This document shows, piece by piece, positions 1 through 6,921 of a stretch of 13,527 nt of DNA (positions within the stretch are counted from its first letter, which is position 1; every line of letters starts with the position of its first letter). The stretch is from an uncultured Clostridium sp. (lineage in GTDB: Bacteria > Bacillota > Clostridia > Lachnospirales > Lachnospiraceae): assembly GCA_938036545.1 (NCBI GenBank), contig CALHQJ010000107.1:1-13527 (forward strand), in the 5' to 3' direction. Made by a program: the position numbers and the translations under genes. The notes beneath the pieces were generated by a model. It was given only the letters and a program-made list of their open reading frames with translations, had not been told where the DNA came from and did no database searches.

Positions 1-766
1 TAAAGGTAGCGCCATGAAGGGTATCTGGTCTGGTGGTATAAACCGTGATTTTCTCGTCGCGGCCTTCTACCGGAAACTCTACTTCTGCGCCGTAAGACTT
101 GCCGATCCAGTCGCTCTGCATCTTTTTAACCTTTTCCGGCCAGTCTAACTTGTCCAAATCATTTAACAGTCTTTCTGCGTAAGCAGTAATCTTTAACATC
201 CACTGACGGAGATTCTTCTTAGTAACCGGAGAACCGCAGCGCTCGCAGCAGCCGTTAACAACTTCCTCATTTGCCAGACCTGTCTTACAGGAAGGACACC
301 AGTTAATCGGGAACTCTTTTTCATAAGCCAGACCTTTTTTAAACATCTGGACAAAGATCCACTGGGTCCACTTATAGAAGTTGGGATCTGTGGTGTTTAC
401 TTCCATATCCCAATCATAAATAGCTGCAATTTCCTGCATCTGACGTTTAATATTGGCAATGTTTTCTGCTGTGGATTTTGCTGGATGAACGCCCATCTTA
501 ATCGCATAGTTTTCAGCCGGAAGACCGAATGCATCCCAGCCCATTGGATGGATTACGTAATGGCCCTTTAACATCTGATAACGGCTCCATGCATCCGAGA
601 TAACGTAACCTCTCCAATGGCCTACATGAAGTCCGCTGCCGGACGGATATGGAAACATATCCAGACAATAATATTTTGGCTTTTTGCCATCATTAACATT
701 GATGGGATTTTTCTCCCAATTGCTGCGCCATTTTTTTTCAATGGCAGTGTGATTGTACTGTGCCAT
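1..766 (-). CDS. leuS: Leucyl-tRNA synthetase, N-terminal part (3' end outside window)
   Basis: Class I aminoacyl-tRNA synthetase that charges tRNA-Leu with leucine in the cytoplasm. Translating the minus strand from the ATG at 764-766 gives MAQYNHTAIEKKWRSNWEKN, followed by the class I nucleotide-binding signature PYPSGSGLHVGHWRGY (HIGH motif) and the leucine-site region HPMGWDAFGLPAENYAI. Further on are the paired cysteines of the zinc-binding insert (CPSCKTG and CCERCG) and the start of the editing region (TTRPDTLHGATF) at the window edge. About 255 residues of a protein usually near 800 residues are present. The start is supported by AAGGAG 9 bases upstream. The gene is preceded by a T-box leader and its own promoter, so expression should rise when uncharged tRNA-Leu accumulates. 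Family assignment is certain; only the C-terminal two thirds is unseen. Confidence 0.98.
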   Translation of the reverse strand, partial: MAQYNHTAIEKKWRSNWEKNPINVNDGKKPKYYCLDMFPYPSGSGLHVGHWRGYVISDAWSRYQMLKGHYVIHPMGWDAFGLPAENYAIKMGVHPAKSTAENIANIKRQMQEIAAIYDWDMEVNTTDPNFYKWTQWIFVQMFKKGLAYEKEFPINWCPSCKTGLANEEVVNGCCERCGSPVTKKNLRQWMLKITAYAERLLNDLDKLDWPEKVKKMQSDWIGKSYGAEVEFPVEGRDEKITVYTTRPDTLHGATF

Positions 767-859
767 GTTCAAACACTCCTTTTAATTAATTCGTGATGTC
801 GCCTTCGCTGGCAGAACGGTTTGGAATCAGAACAATGTTCCATCTAGGATGTATTTTCC

Positions 860-1149
860 TATAAAAACAAAAAAACCTTGCGTCTCCAGCTTTTCGCTAT
901 AGAGACGCAAGGAAATCCTTACGCGGTACCACTCTATTTCATACGTGTGTATGCACTCATTGTTCAGGCTCTCTGCCCTTCCGGATAACGGCCGGCTACC
1001 GGCTGCGCCTACTGAAAAAGCGGCTGCTTTCTGGTTCAGCGTGCTACTCTGGGGCCAGTTCAAAACATATCTGTATCTGCCTCGCACCATCCGGCAGCTC
1101 TCTGTGTACTTCCTTGTTTTTACTCTTCCCCGTCACGGTATTTAAACTG
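860..1149 (-). promoter_or_regulatory. T-box riboswitch leader of leuS, probable CUG (Leu) specifier
   Basis: This untranslated leader binds uncharged tRNA and switches a terminator off. The hallmark T-box sequence AGAGTGGTACCGCG is on the minus strand at 922-935. Its UGGU would pair with the ACCA end of a tRNA whose discriminator base is A, as in tRNA-Leu. Stem I begins with GGGGAAGAGTA (about 1124-1134). The GGGG pairs with CCCC at 1051-1054, and AAAACA pairs with TGTTTT, leaving an internal loop with AGAGTA on one side and GAACTGG on the other. The codon after GAA in this loop is CTG (1056-1058), which matches the downstream leuS. AGAGAGCTGCCGG and GGTGCGAG are the expected distal Stem I elements. 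The 5' boundary is inferred from the promoter. Confidence 0.95.
861..912 (-). terminator. Intrinsic terminator of the leuS T-box leader
   Basis: On the minus strand CCTTGCGTCTC (902-912) pairs with GAGACGCAAGG (876-886) as a perfect 11-bp stem with a 15-base loop. It is followed by a run read as TTTTTTTGTTTTT (863-875). The T-box motif just upstream can capture the 5' arm of this stem to form the alternative antiterminator, so this is the regulated terminator. Confidence 0.95.
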
Positions 1150-1155
1150 ATTTTA

Positions 1156-1184
1156 AATTTAACACAATTCATCATGTGTGTCAA
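1156..1184 (-). promoter_or_regulatory. Promoter of the leuS T-box transcript
   Basis: A perfect -35 hexamer TTGACA (1179-1184) is followed by a 17-base spacer and TAAATT (1156-1161), a 4/6 match to the -10 consensus, on the minus strand. A start near 1149 would begin just ahead of T-box Stem I. The promoter lies within the last codons and stop of the upstream Rieske-domain gene. Confidence 0.75.
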
Positions 1185-2649
1185 CCCCATTCTCAGCCGG
1201 TCCGTCCAAAAGCGTTCCATCATAATGAAATCTGGAACCATGACAGGGACAGTCCCAGGTTTTCTCATCTGGATTCCATTCCAGCTGGCAGCCCATGTGA
1301 GGGCATTTGACGCTGACCAGGTATACCCTTCCATTTTCATCTTTGTAAGCCCCCGTCTTCTCTCCATTTACCGTTACAATCCCTCCATGTCCGTTTTCTA
1401 AAGTTTCTATCGAATCAGACGGACGGTAAACCAGGGTTTTTCCCAAGTCTTTTGCAGCATGGATACTGTTTTTCATAAAATTAACCGCAGAACCTCTAAC
1501 ATTCAAACGCTGGGGAGAAAATACCTGAAATTCTCCAATGTCTTTTCCCAGCACAGCATCTGAAATCATTCGCGCAGATACCATTGCGCTGCTCATTCCC
1601 CACTTTCCAAACCCTGTGGCCACATACCAGTTGGGCCGGTTGGATGAAAACTGGCCGATATAAGGAATCCCGTCTAAAGTCATACAGTCCTGGGCAGACC
1701 AACTGGCCGCCCTGGTGCAGACCGGCCAAAATTCCTTTGCCTTTTGCTCCAGCATACCATACTTTCCGCCATATGGATTTTCTCCTGTCCGGTGTTTCCC
1801 GCCGCCTAAAATCAGATATTCCTGAAATTCACGAAATGACAGGCCATCCGAATCCATCCCCAAATACATGCCTTTGGGAAGTCCTGCCTGCTTCAATGCC
1901 AGACAATAACTCCGTTCCTGATACATCCGAAGAAAGTAATATCCTGGCCGCAGTAAAAATGGATAATGGCCTGCAAATATAATGTGATCCGCATGGACAC
2001 AGCCATGTTCCGTAATCAGGCTGTTCTTTGTTACTTTCCCTGCTCTGGTATGTTCATAGACAGTCAAATCCTTTGCCAAGGCGTTTAAAAATAAAAGAGG
2101 GTGAAACTGTGCCTGATTGCCAAATCGGACTGCGCCTGTAATGGAAAAGGGCAAATCCTCTTCTGCTTCCGTTTTATTTGTATAAAATGCTGGAAGCCCT
2201 AAACTGGCAGCCGTCTCGGCCTCCTGTTCCAGCTTTTTCTGCATTCTCCCAGCTTCCATGGTGTACAGATAGGCTGGTTTTCTCTCAAAAAAGCAGTCTA
2301 TCCCCTGAGCCTTTACAATTTTTTTGTAATCCTCAATGGCTCGCTGATTGGCTTTTCCATAGGCAGCCGCCCGTTCTTTTCCCACTGTTTTTATTAGTTT
2401 GCTATAAACCAATCCATGTTGGGAGGTAATTTTAGCAGTCGTAAGTTCCGTCTGGCCGCTTCCTAACGTTTCCGCCTCTAATACTACTGTTTTTACTCCC
2501 TGGGATTGCAAAAACCAGGCTGTCAGGATTCCTGACAGCCCTGCCCCGATGACTGCTGCTTCTGTGCGGATTTCCCCCTTAAGCGGTTCTCTCCCCACTC
2601 CTTCAGCCTTCATCTCTTTTTCTGTTTTTCTCCATATAGATTCCATCAT
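1159..2649 (-). CDS. FAD-dependent oxidoreductase with C-terminal Rieske [2Fe-2S] domain (YhfW-like)
   Basis: This 496-residue fusion has an N-terminal DAO/GlcD-type FAD domain and a C-terminal Rieske domain. The dinucleotide-binding glycines GAGLSG are at residues 35-40, followed by an acidic VVLEAE strand end and the GSGQTELTTAKITSQHG segment typical of this subfamily. Near residues 325-365 are DGIPYIGQ and VATGFGKWGMS, which close the FAD site. The Rieske ligands are C449, H451 (CPHMGC) and C467, H470 (CPCHGS). C454 and C469 sit where bc1-type Rieske proteins carry a disulfide. No signal peptide is visible, so the protein is probably cytoplasmic. The substrate and electron partner are unknown; it resembles B. 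subtilis YhfW, whose role is also unclear. The start is ATG at 2649 or the adjacent ATG at 2646, with AGGCGGG a few bases upstream. The last nine codons double as the leuS promoter. Confidence 0.9.
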   Translation of the reverse strand: MMESIWRKTEKEMKAEGVGREPLKGEIRTEAAVIGAGLSGILTAWFLQSQGVKTVVLEAETLGSGQTELTTAKITSQHGLVYSKLIKTVGKERAAAYGKANQRAIEDYKKIVKAQGIDCFFERKPAYLYTMEAGRMQKKLEQEAETAASLGLPAFYTNKTEAEEDLPFSITGAVRFGNQAQFHPLLFLNALAKDLTVYEHTRAGKVTKNSLITEHGCVHADHIIFAGHYPFLLRPGYYFLRMYQERSYCLALKQAGLPKGMYLGMDSDGLSFREFQEYLILGGGKHRTGENPYGGKYGMLEQKAKEFWPVCTRAASWSAQDCMTLDGIPYIGQFSSNRPNWYVATGFGKWGMSSAMVSARMISDAVLGKDIGEFQVFSPQRLNVRGSAVNFMKNSIHAAKDLGKTLVYRPSDSIETLENGHGGIVTVNGEKTGAYKDENGRVYLVSVKCPHMGCQLEWNPDEKTWDCPCHGSRFHYDGTLLDGPAENGVDTHDELC

Positions 2650-2710
2650 CTGCCCGCCTTTCCAGCAAAATCCATCCTTCTGACGGCTCTGCCAAGGCTA
2701 GTATGGCTAT

Positions 2711-2738
2711 TTTATATAGAATCCATACCTATTCCCAA
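2711..2738 (-). promoter_or_regulatory. Possible promoter of the FAD/Rieske gene
   Basis: On the minus strand TTGGGA (2733-2738), a 16-base spacer and TATAAA (2711-2716) lie in the 79-base gap ahead of the FAD/Rieske gene, overlapping the stop of the previous gene. The match is reasonable, but AT-rich DNA gives such hits by chance. The gene could instead be read from the upstream cluster. Confidence 0.4.
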
Positions 2739-3166
2739 TCTAATACGGCGTTTCCGTCATCCTTCAGAATCGTTATGCTGCCTAAATCATAGATTTCATC
2801 TCCCAGCATAACCTTGGTAATGGTCTGACCCTCTTCGGGAATCCTGAAGTCTCTCAGTTTCCCTTCCACGTCCATCCACCAGCAGACATAACTGCCAATC
2901 TCTACAGAGTGGGAAAAGGTTATCTCACCATAAACGCCGATTTCCGGAAAATGCACCGAATAATAGGGCAGAATCTGCTCGTTATTTTGCGAGCGGTTGT
3001 CAATAAACGCAATCCATGTCAGAAAATAGCTGTTTTCTTCTTCCTCTCTCTCCAAAACAACGCTTTTTTGTGTCAATAATACTGGTTTATCCAGATAACC
3101 GATTCCCATCAACAGAGCGCTTACCAGCGTTCCAATGGCCAAAATAGGAAAGGTCACATAAAGCAT
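2729..3166 (-). CDS. Small single-helix membrane protein of unknown function, possibly frameshifted at its N-terminus
   Basis: I do not recognise the family. The 145-residue product from the ATG at 3166 opens with one hydrophobic segment (residues 1-23, LYVTFPILAIGTLVSALLMG). A 120-residue polar part rich in acidic and aromatic residues follows, probably outside the membrane and mostly beta. It contains a PYYSVHFPEIGVYGEITF stretch and ends GNAVLDWE. The ATG at 3166 has no clear ribosome binding site. The reading frame is open upstream and would encode LRRRRNRA, a basic cluster expected just before a membrane helix. The only upstream ATG, at 3203, overlaps the stop of the cysteine hydrolase gene but is out of frame by one base. 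Translation may therefore depend on coupling, or a one-base insertion near 3191 has broken the original start. Coding status is fairly secure; the start is not. Confidence 0.6.
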   Translation of the reverse strand: MLYVTFPILAIGTLVSALLMGIGYLDKPVLLTQKSVVLEREEEENSYFLTWIAFIDNRSQNNEQILPYYSVHFPEIGVYGEITFSHSVEIGSYVCWWMDVEGKLRDFRIPEEGQTITKVMLGDEIYDLGSITILKDDGNAVLDWE

Positions 3167-3195
3167 TGCCCGATTTCGTCTGCGCCGGAGATTCC

Positions 3196-3711
3196 TTATT
3201 CATCTATCTCGATCTGACACATTTTCATGGCTTCCAACGCATTTTTATGGCTTTCTGGAGTAACTCCTGCACAACATTTCGCATCTACTCTTATTTTTGC
3301 TTCTGGAAGGGCTGCCTTTAAAAGAGCCGCATTGGAAATCACGCAGATGTCGGTACACAGGCCAGCCAGCTCAATCTCTTCGTAGCCTTTCTTTGCTGCC
3401 CACTGGGCTAAATCCATACTTCCAAAGGTGCATTTTTCAAAATATCTGCCTTTAAAATCTCCCAGTTCTTCGCACAGTTCCCAGCCATCTGTATCTGCGA
3501 TGCAATGAGGAACCGGAAGCTTTTTCCCCTCCTGGGTATCCAGGTAATCTTGTCCGTGGGTATCCAAAGTAAAGGCCAAATCCCAGCCTTCCGCCTGATA
3601 CTGCACTACCTTGTCCCGAACTGCCGGAACAATTACCTGGGCCTCATTCGTTCCCAGGCTTCCATCAATAAAGTCCTTCTGCATATCTACTACTACCAGT
3701 AATCGTTTCAT
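3196..3711 (-). CDS. Cysteine hydrolase of the isochorismatase/nicotinamidase family
   Basis: A 171-residue cytoplasmic hydrolase with the family's catalytic triad: D9 (VVVDMQKDF), K93 (RYFEKCTFGS) and C123 (GLCTDICVISNA). D50, H52 (LDTH) and H69 (VPHC) match the metal-binding positions of nicotinamidases. The strongest functional guess is therefore a nicotinamidase-like enzyme releasing nicotinate and ammonia from nicotinamide for NAD salvage. The family also hydrolyses other amides, so the substrate is not proven. The length is usual for the short members found in Clostridia. The start at ATG 3711 is set by AGGAGG 7 bases upstream. It follows rarA by 60 AT-rich bases on the same strand. Its stop overlaps a possible ATG of the next small membrane protein gene (ATGAATAA), which suggests a shared transcript. 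Confidence 0.88.
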   Translation of the reverse strand: MKRLLVVVDMQKDFIDGSLGTNEAQVIVPAVRDKVVQYQAEGWDLAFTLDTHGQDYLDTQEGKKLPVPHCIADTDGWELCEELGDFKGRYFEKCTFGSMDLAQWAAKKGYEEIELAGLCTDICVISNAALLKAALPEAKIRVDAKCCAGVTPESHKNALEAMKMCQIEIDE

Positions 3712-3771
3712 TTTGTCCTCCTTTTTCTGTAAAGACTTGTTTATATTTTCATTTATATTTTTTTATATCCT

Positions 3772-5091
3772 TTATTTTGTGCTGTTCCGAAAGTTTTTAG
3801 CCCAGGAAAGCCTGTCAGCCACCTGCTTTTCTGCTCCCTCTAAAGTTGGATGGTAATAGGTTTTTCCAGCCAGGGAATCCGGCAGACACTGCATATCTGC
3901 AATACGTTCCCTGGTATCGTGGGCATACACATAGCCTTCCCCGTAATGAAGATCTTTCATTAATCCTGTAGGCGCATTGCGGATTACCAGAGGAACCGGT
4001 TCTGTAAGCATATTCAAAGCATCTGCCTTAGCCATCTCATAAGCCCGATAAACCGAGTTGGATCTTGGCGCCAGTGACAGATAAATAACGGTCTGTGCCA
4101 GATTCAGATTACATTCCGGCATTCCTAAAAAATGACAGGCCTGATATGCAGAAACTGCCAGAGTAAGGGCATTGGAATCTGCCATTCCCACATCTTCACT
4201 GGCAAAGCGAATCAGCCTTCTGGCTATATATAACGGGTCTTCCCCTGCTTCCAGCATTCTGGCCAGCCAATATACTGCCGCATCCGGATCGCTGTTTCGC
4301 ATAGACTTGTGGAGAGCTGAAATCAGGTTGTAATGCTCTTCCCCATTTTTATCATACATCAGGGATTTTCGGCTGATACACTGTTCCAGGGTCTCTCTGG
4401 TTATCAAGGTTTTCTCTCTTGTTATTTCTCCATTATTAACCGCCATCTCCAATGTGTTCAGTGCAATTCTGGCATCTCCATTGGCAAACTGGGCAATGGC
4501 TTCGATTAATTCATCCGAAATCTCGATCTCCAAATATCCAAATCCTCTCGGACTGGTCAGCGCCCGTTTTAGAAGGCCAGTTAAATCCTCTGCCGTCAGA
4601 GAACGGAGTACAAATACCTTGCATCTGGACAAAAGAGCCGCATTGATCTCAAAAGAAGGATTTTCCGTAGTGGCTCCGATCAAAATAATGCTTCCCTTTT
4701 CCACATAAGGCAGAAAGGCGTCCTGCTGCGCCTTATTAAACCTGTGGATCTCATCTACAAATACCAGTGTTTTCAGGCCGGATTTTCTTGCCGTTTCCGC
4801 CTTTGCCATTACTTCTTTAATCTCTTTTATACCGCTGGTAACTGCGCTGAAATTAACAAAATCTGCATGTGTTTTTTCTGCAATAATACTGGCCAGAGTC
4901 GTTTTTCCTACACCTGGAGGCCCCCAAAATATCATGGATGAAATCTTATCCTGTTCAATCAGGCGGCGTAAAATACAGCCTTCTCCAATTAAGTGTGACT
5001 GGCCTGCAAACTCGTCCAGGTTTTTTGGCCTCATTCTGCTGGCCAGAGGAGCTGCTTCCTCTTGGAAATCAAATAAAGACATCTGTTCCAA
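3772..5091 (-). CDS. rarA: Replication-associated recombination protein A (RarA/MgsA), AAA+ ATPase
   Basis: RarA is the bacterial relative of WRNIP1/Mgs1, a tetrameric clamp-loader-like ATPase acting at stalled replication forks. Numbered from the GTG at 5100, Walker A is GPPGVGKT (60-67), Walker B LVFVDE (112-117), sensor 1 GATTEN (142-147) and the likely arginine finger LLSR (R159). The C-terminal half contains the MgsA tetramerisation region (KSMRNSDPDAAVYWLARML, then ASEDVGMAD) and ends near YHPTLEGAEKQVADRL. The N-terminus MSLFDFQEEAAPLASRMRP is typical. An open frame begins with GTG at 5100, but that codon touches the GGGAGG ribosome binding site. TTG at 5089-5091 is 8 bases from GGAGG and is chosen here, giving 439 residues; ATG at 5082 is a weaker alternative. 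The gene lies 22 bases after the membrane protease gene. Confidence 0.96.
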   Translation of the reverse strand: MEQMSLFDFQEEAAPLASRMRPKNLDEFAGQSHLIGEGCILRRLIEQDKISSMIFWGPPGVGKTTLASIIAEKTHADFVNFSAVTSGIKEIKEVMAKAETARKSGLKTLVFVDEIHRFNKAQQDAFLPYVEKGSIILIGATTENPSFEINAALLSRCKVFVLRSLTAEDLTGLLKRALTSPRGFGYLEIEISDELIEAIAQFANGDARIALNTLEMAVNNGEITREKTLITRETLEQCISRKSLMYDKNGEEHYNLISALHKSMRNSDPDAAVYWLARMLEAGEDPLYIARRLIRFASEDVGMADSNALTLAVSAYQACHFLGMPECNLNLAQTVIYLSLAPRSNSVYRAYEMAKADALNMLTEPVPLVIRNAPTGLMKDLHYGEGYVYAHDTRERIADMQCLPDSLAGKTYYHPTLEGAEKQVADRLSWAKNFRNSTK

Positions 5092-5113
5092 CTCTCTCAC
5101 CTCCCAGAATCAC

Positions 5114-6052
5114 CTAAAAATTCAAGGCAAATTCCATTACACTGACCAACAGGAAAAGCAGCATTCCCACATTACCAAATACAATGCCCAGCCGCTTTGC
5201 TGCCGTCATTGGCGGCGCAGACCATTCATAAGGAGTTTGGTAAAAACGGACTTTCTTCCAAAATAAAATCAAAAGTACAATTCCTGCAATGGAAGAACCG
5301 AAAAACAAAAGCTCATAACCCAAAAGCATCATCATGCCAATGAGTCCGGCAATGCCAGGCATGGCCATCCATTCCATTAGCCCCATAATCAAAACGCTTC
5401 CTATAAAATTAATGAGCATATGAAGAATTATGGTGTTGCGTAATTTTCCTGTTCTCACGTAAACGTAGCCAAAAATTACTCCCAACGCAAAGGCATAGAA
5501 AAACTGATAGAAATTTCCGTGGATTAATCCAAACAAAAGGCCAGAGACCAATACCGCTGTTTTTTCTCCAAAAATCAGGATTCGGTCAATAACCAGTTTC
5601 CTCATCAGGACTTCTTCTACCGCTGGTCCAATCAATACCATGATCACAGCAGACATGAAAAATCTTGAGTCCTGAATGACCGCATCTACTGCATTTTGGC
5701 TGGTTCCAGTTCCAAACACAAGCATAAATCCCCTGCCAATCAGATTTCCTGCAGACATTACCCCGATACAGATTAAAAAGACGACTGCCCAGGTTCCAAA
5801 ACTCCATGTTTCTCCGATTCTCTCTGGTTTTGGATAAGGAATGGATTTAAAAAAGGCAGCCGTCAAAGGAAATGCCAGCAAATACATGCAAATACTGCTG
5901 AGCAAAAGGCGAATGTCCATTGATTCTAAGGAAATTCCAGCACTCACACAAATAAATGTCACCAAATTCTGTGCAAAGACAGAAATTAAAATGAATCCGG
6001 CACAAGCCAAACCTACTCTTGAAAAAATGTGCTTCCAGCTTCTTTCGTTCAT
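5114..6052 (-). CDS. CPBP-family intramembrane glutamic endopeptidase (CAAX-type/Abi)
   Basis: A polytopic membrane protein with about eight hydrophobic segments and the three CPBP (Abi) motifs of Rce1-like intramembrane proteases. They are EEVLMRK (catalytic glutamates E150/E151 and R155), FGLIHG (H182) and HMLINF (H215, N219), numbered from the first ATG at 6064. Bacterial members have been linked to bacteriocin immunity, peptide processing or signalling; the substrate here is unknown. Start choice: the ATG at 6064 has only a weak ribosome binding site. The ATG at 6052 is preceded by GGAGG at 5 bases' distance and is preferred, giving 312 residues beginning MNERSWKHIF. The stop TAG lies just before the rarA ribosome binding site, so the two are probably co-transcribed from the extended -10 promoter upstream. 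Confidence 0.9.
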   Translation of the reverse strand: MNERSWKHIFSRVGLACAGFILISVFAQNLVTFICVSAGISLESMDIRLLLSSICMYLLAFPLTAAFFKSIPYPKPERIGETWSFGTWAVVFLICIGVMSAGNLIGRGFMLVFGTGTSQNAVDAVIQDSRFFMSAVIMVLIGPAVEEVLMRKLVIDRILIFGEKTAVLVSGLLFGLIHGNFYQFFYAFALGVIFGYVYVRTGKLRNTIILHMLINFIGSVLIMGLMEWMAMPGIAGLIGMMMLLGYELLFFGSSIAGIVLLILFWKKVRFYQTPYEWSAPPMTAAKRLGIVFGNVGMLLFLLVSVMEFALNF

Positions 6053-6096
6053 CTGCTCCTCCATTATTCAGTCAACCTGCGCTGTCTTTTTCATTC

Positions 6097-6105
6097 AGTA
6101 TAGCA
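6097..6105 (-). promoter_or_regulatory. Extended -10 promoter of the CPBP protease-rarA cluster
   Basis: On the minus strand TGCTATACT (6097-6105) is an extended -10 element (TG, one base, TATACT). No good -35 is visible at 17 bases. It lies 45 bases ahead of the preferred protease start and just after the decayed acetyltransferase fragment. It is the best promoter candidate for the genes read down to about 2729. Confidence 0.5.
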
Positions 6106-6130
6106 CATCCTTTTTTCGGCGTACAGCTTT

Positions 6131-6327
6131 TTCTTCTCTCTGCTGCTTCCGTCATATATCCTATTCCCCAAAATGGTTTTCCTAGCCAGCTCACATTCAT
6201 CATCTTTGTCTGTCATACCGGTATAACCATTTAATTTTAATTCTATGGAGCCGATTGCACTATTATCTTTTTCACAAATCACATAACATTCTGAACCATG
6301 ATATGATACGTTTCGCTGTTTTTTCAC
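6131..6327 (-). pseudogene. Decayed internal fragment of a GNAT acetyltransferase gene
   Basis: The minus strand encodes ECYVICEKDN, GSIELKLNGY and TDKDDECEL, nearly identical to residues 57-92 of the intact acetyltransferase at 11327-11866 (ECYAICEKDN, GSIELKLNDH, TDKDDECEL). After ECEL the frame shifts: an 8-base loss relative to the intact copy removes the codons for GYW. Shifted by the matching amount, the DNA reads LGKPFWGIGYMTEAAE, matching residues 96-111. One codon is also missing after EKDN. Similarity runs roughly from 6135 to 6293, so only about a third of the gene remains, without either end. A 78-codon frame spans the fragment, but its C-terminus is out-of-frame sequence and it cannot make a working acetyltransferase. 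It probably derives from an old duplication of the intact gene or a close relative. Confidence 0.85.
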
Positions 6328-6333
6328 AACCCA

Positions 6334-6828
6334 TTACATAATAAACTGATCCCTTGTTACAATTCTCTGATTACTGCTTCCTCTAAATTGAAGTGTAATA
6401 TCCTTTTTCTCAAGAATAAATTCACCATCGACAATCACATCAATGTAAGAAAGCATTTCTTTTGTTACATCCGTAAAGATTTTACCACCTTCAACCATAT
6501 CGGTATCATACAGATATCCAGAATAGCACCAGATATCTTTGTTTGGATATGTTTCTTTAATTCTGCGAAGCAGGTTTACCAGTACCACCTGGTTTTCCGG
6601 TTCAAATGGTTCTCCTCCTAAAAGCGTAAATCCCTGAATATAGTCTGGCTTTAACAGTTCCAGAATCTGATTTTCCACCTCCTGTGTATATAAATTGCCA
6701 AATTTAAAATCCCAGGTTTCTGCATTGAAGCATCCTTTGCAATGGTGACGACAGCCACTTACAAAAAGGCTTACCCTGCATCCCGGACCATCTGCGATAT
6801 CACAATTTTTAATATTGGCATAGTTCAT
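6334..6828 (-). CDS. nrdG: Anaerobic ribonucleotide reductase activating protein
   Basis: A radical SAM enzyme that generates the glycyl radical on NrdD using S-adenosylmethionine and a [4Fe-4S] cluster. The 164-residue product (MNYANIKNCDIADGPGCRVS) carries the cluster-binding CxxxCxxC as C26, C30 and C33 (CRHHCKGC). The SAM-contact segment FTLLGGEPFEPEN follows, then WCYSGYLYD and a C-terminal DGEF motif. The length is normal. The frame is open 54 bases further upstream, but that stretch runs through a hairpin. The ATG at 6828 has AAAGGAG 10 bases upstream and matches the family N-terminus. It follows nrdD by 93 bases, with a terminator-like hairpin between them. NrdR control acts at the nrdD promoter. 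Confidence 0.96.
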   Translation of the reverse strand: MNYANIKNCDIADGPGCRVSLFVSGCRHHCKGCFNAETWDFKFGNLYTQEVENQILELLKPDYIQGFTLLGGEPFEPENQVVLVNLLRRIKETYPNKDIWCYSGYLYDTDMVEGGKIFTDVTKEMLSYIDVIVDGEFILEKKDITLQFRGSSNQRIVTRDQFIM

Positions 6829-6851
6829 GGCACTAACACTCCTTTTGACTG

Positions 6852-6888
6852 ATATAAAAAGACAGCACAGCAGATAATCCACTGTGCT
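6852..6888 (-). terminator. Terminator-like hairpin between nrdD and nrdG
   Basis: On the minus strand AGCACAG (6882-6888) pairs with CTGTGCT (6864-6870) around an 11-base loop. The stem is followed after GTC by TTTTTAT (6854-6860). A run of A bases before the stem can extend it by pairing with the T-run. It would act as a partial terminator or an mRNA-stabilising 3' end, lowering nrdG relative to nrdD. Confidence 0.6.
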
Positions 6889-6921
6889 TTTGAATTGAAT
6901 TTTAAAGACAACTCTTTTATT

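Noticed and set aside
827..1367. Open frames on both strands across the leuS leader
   Set aside because: They run through the T-box stems and terminator, lack ribosome binding sites and resemble no protein. The conserved RNA motifs explain the sequence.
5114..6052. CPBP protease next to the RarA ATPase as a defence system
   Set aside because: Abi/CPBP proteins carry an abortive-infection name, but rarA is a conserved housekeeping gene and the other neighbours are metabolic. Nothing beyond co-orientation supports a joint defence role.
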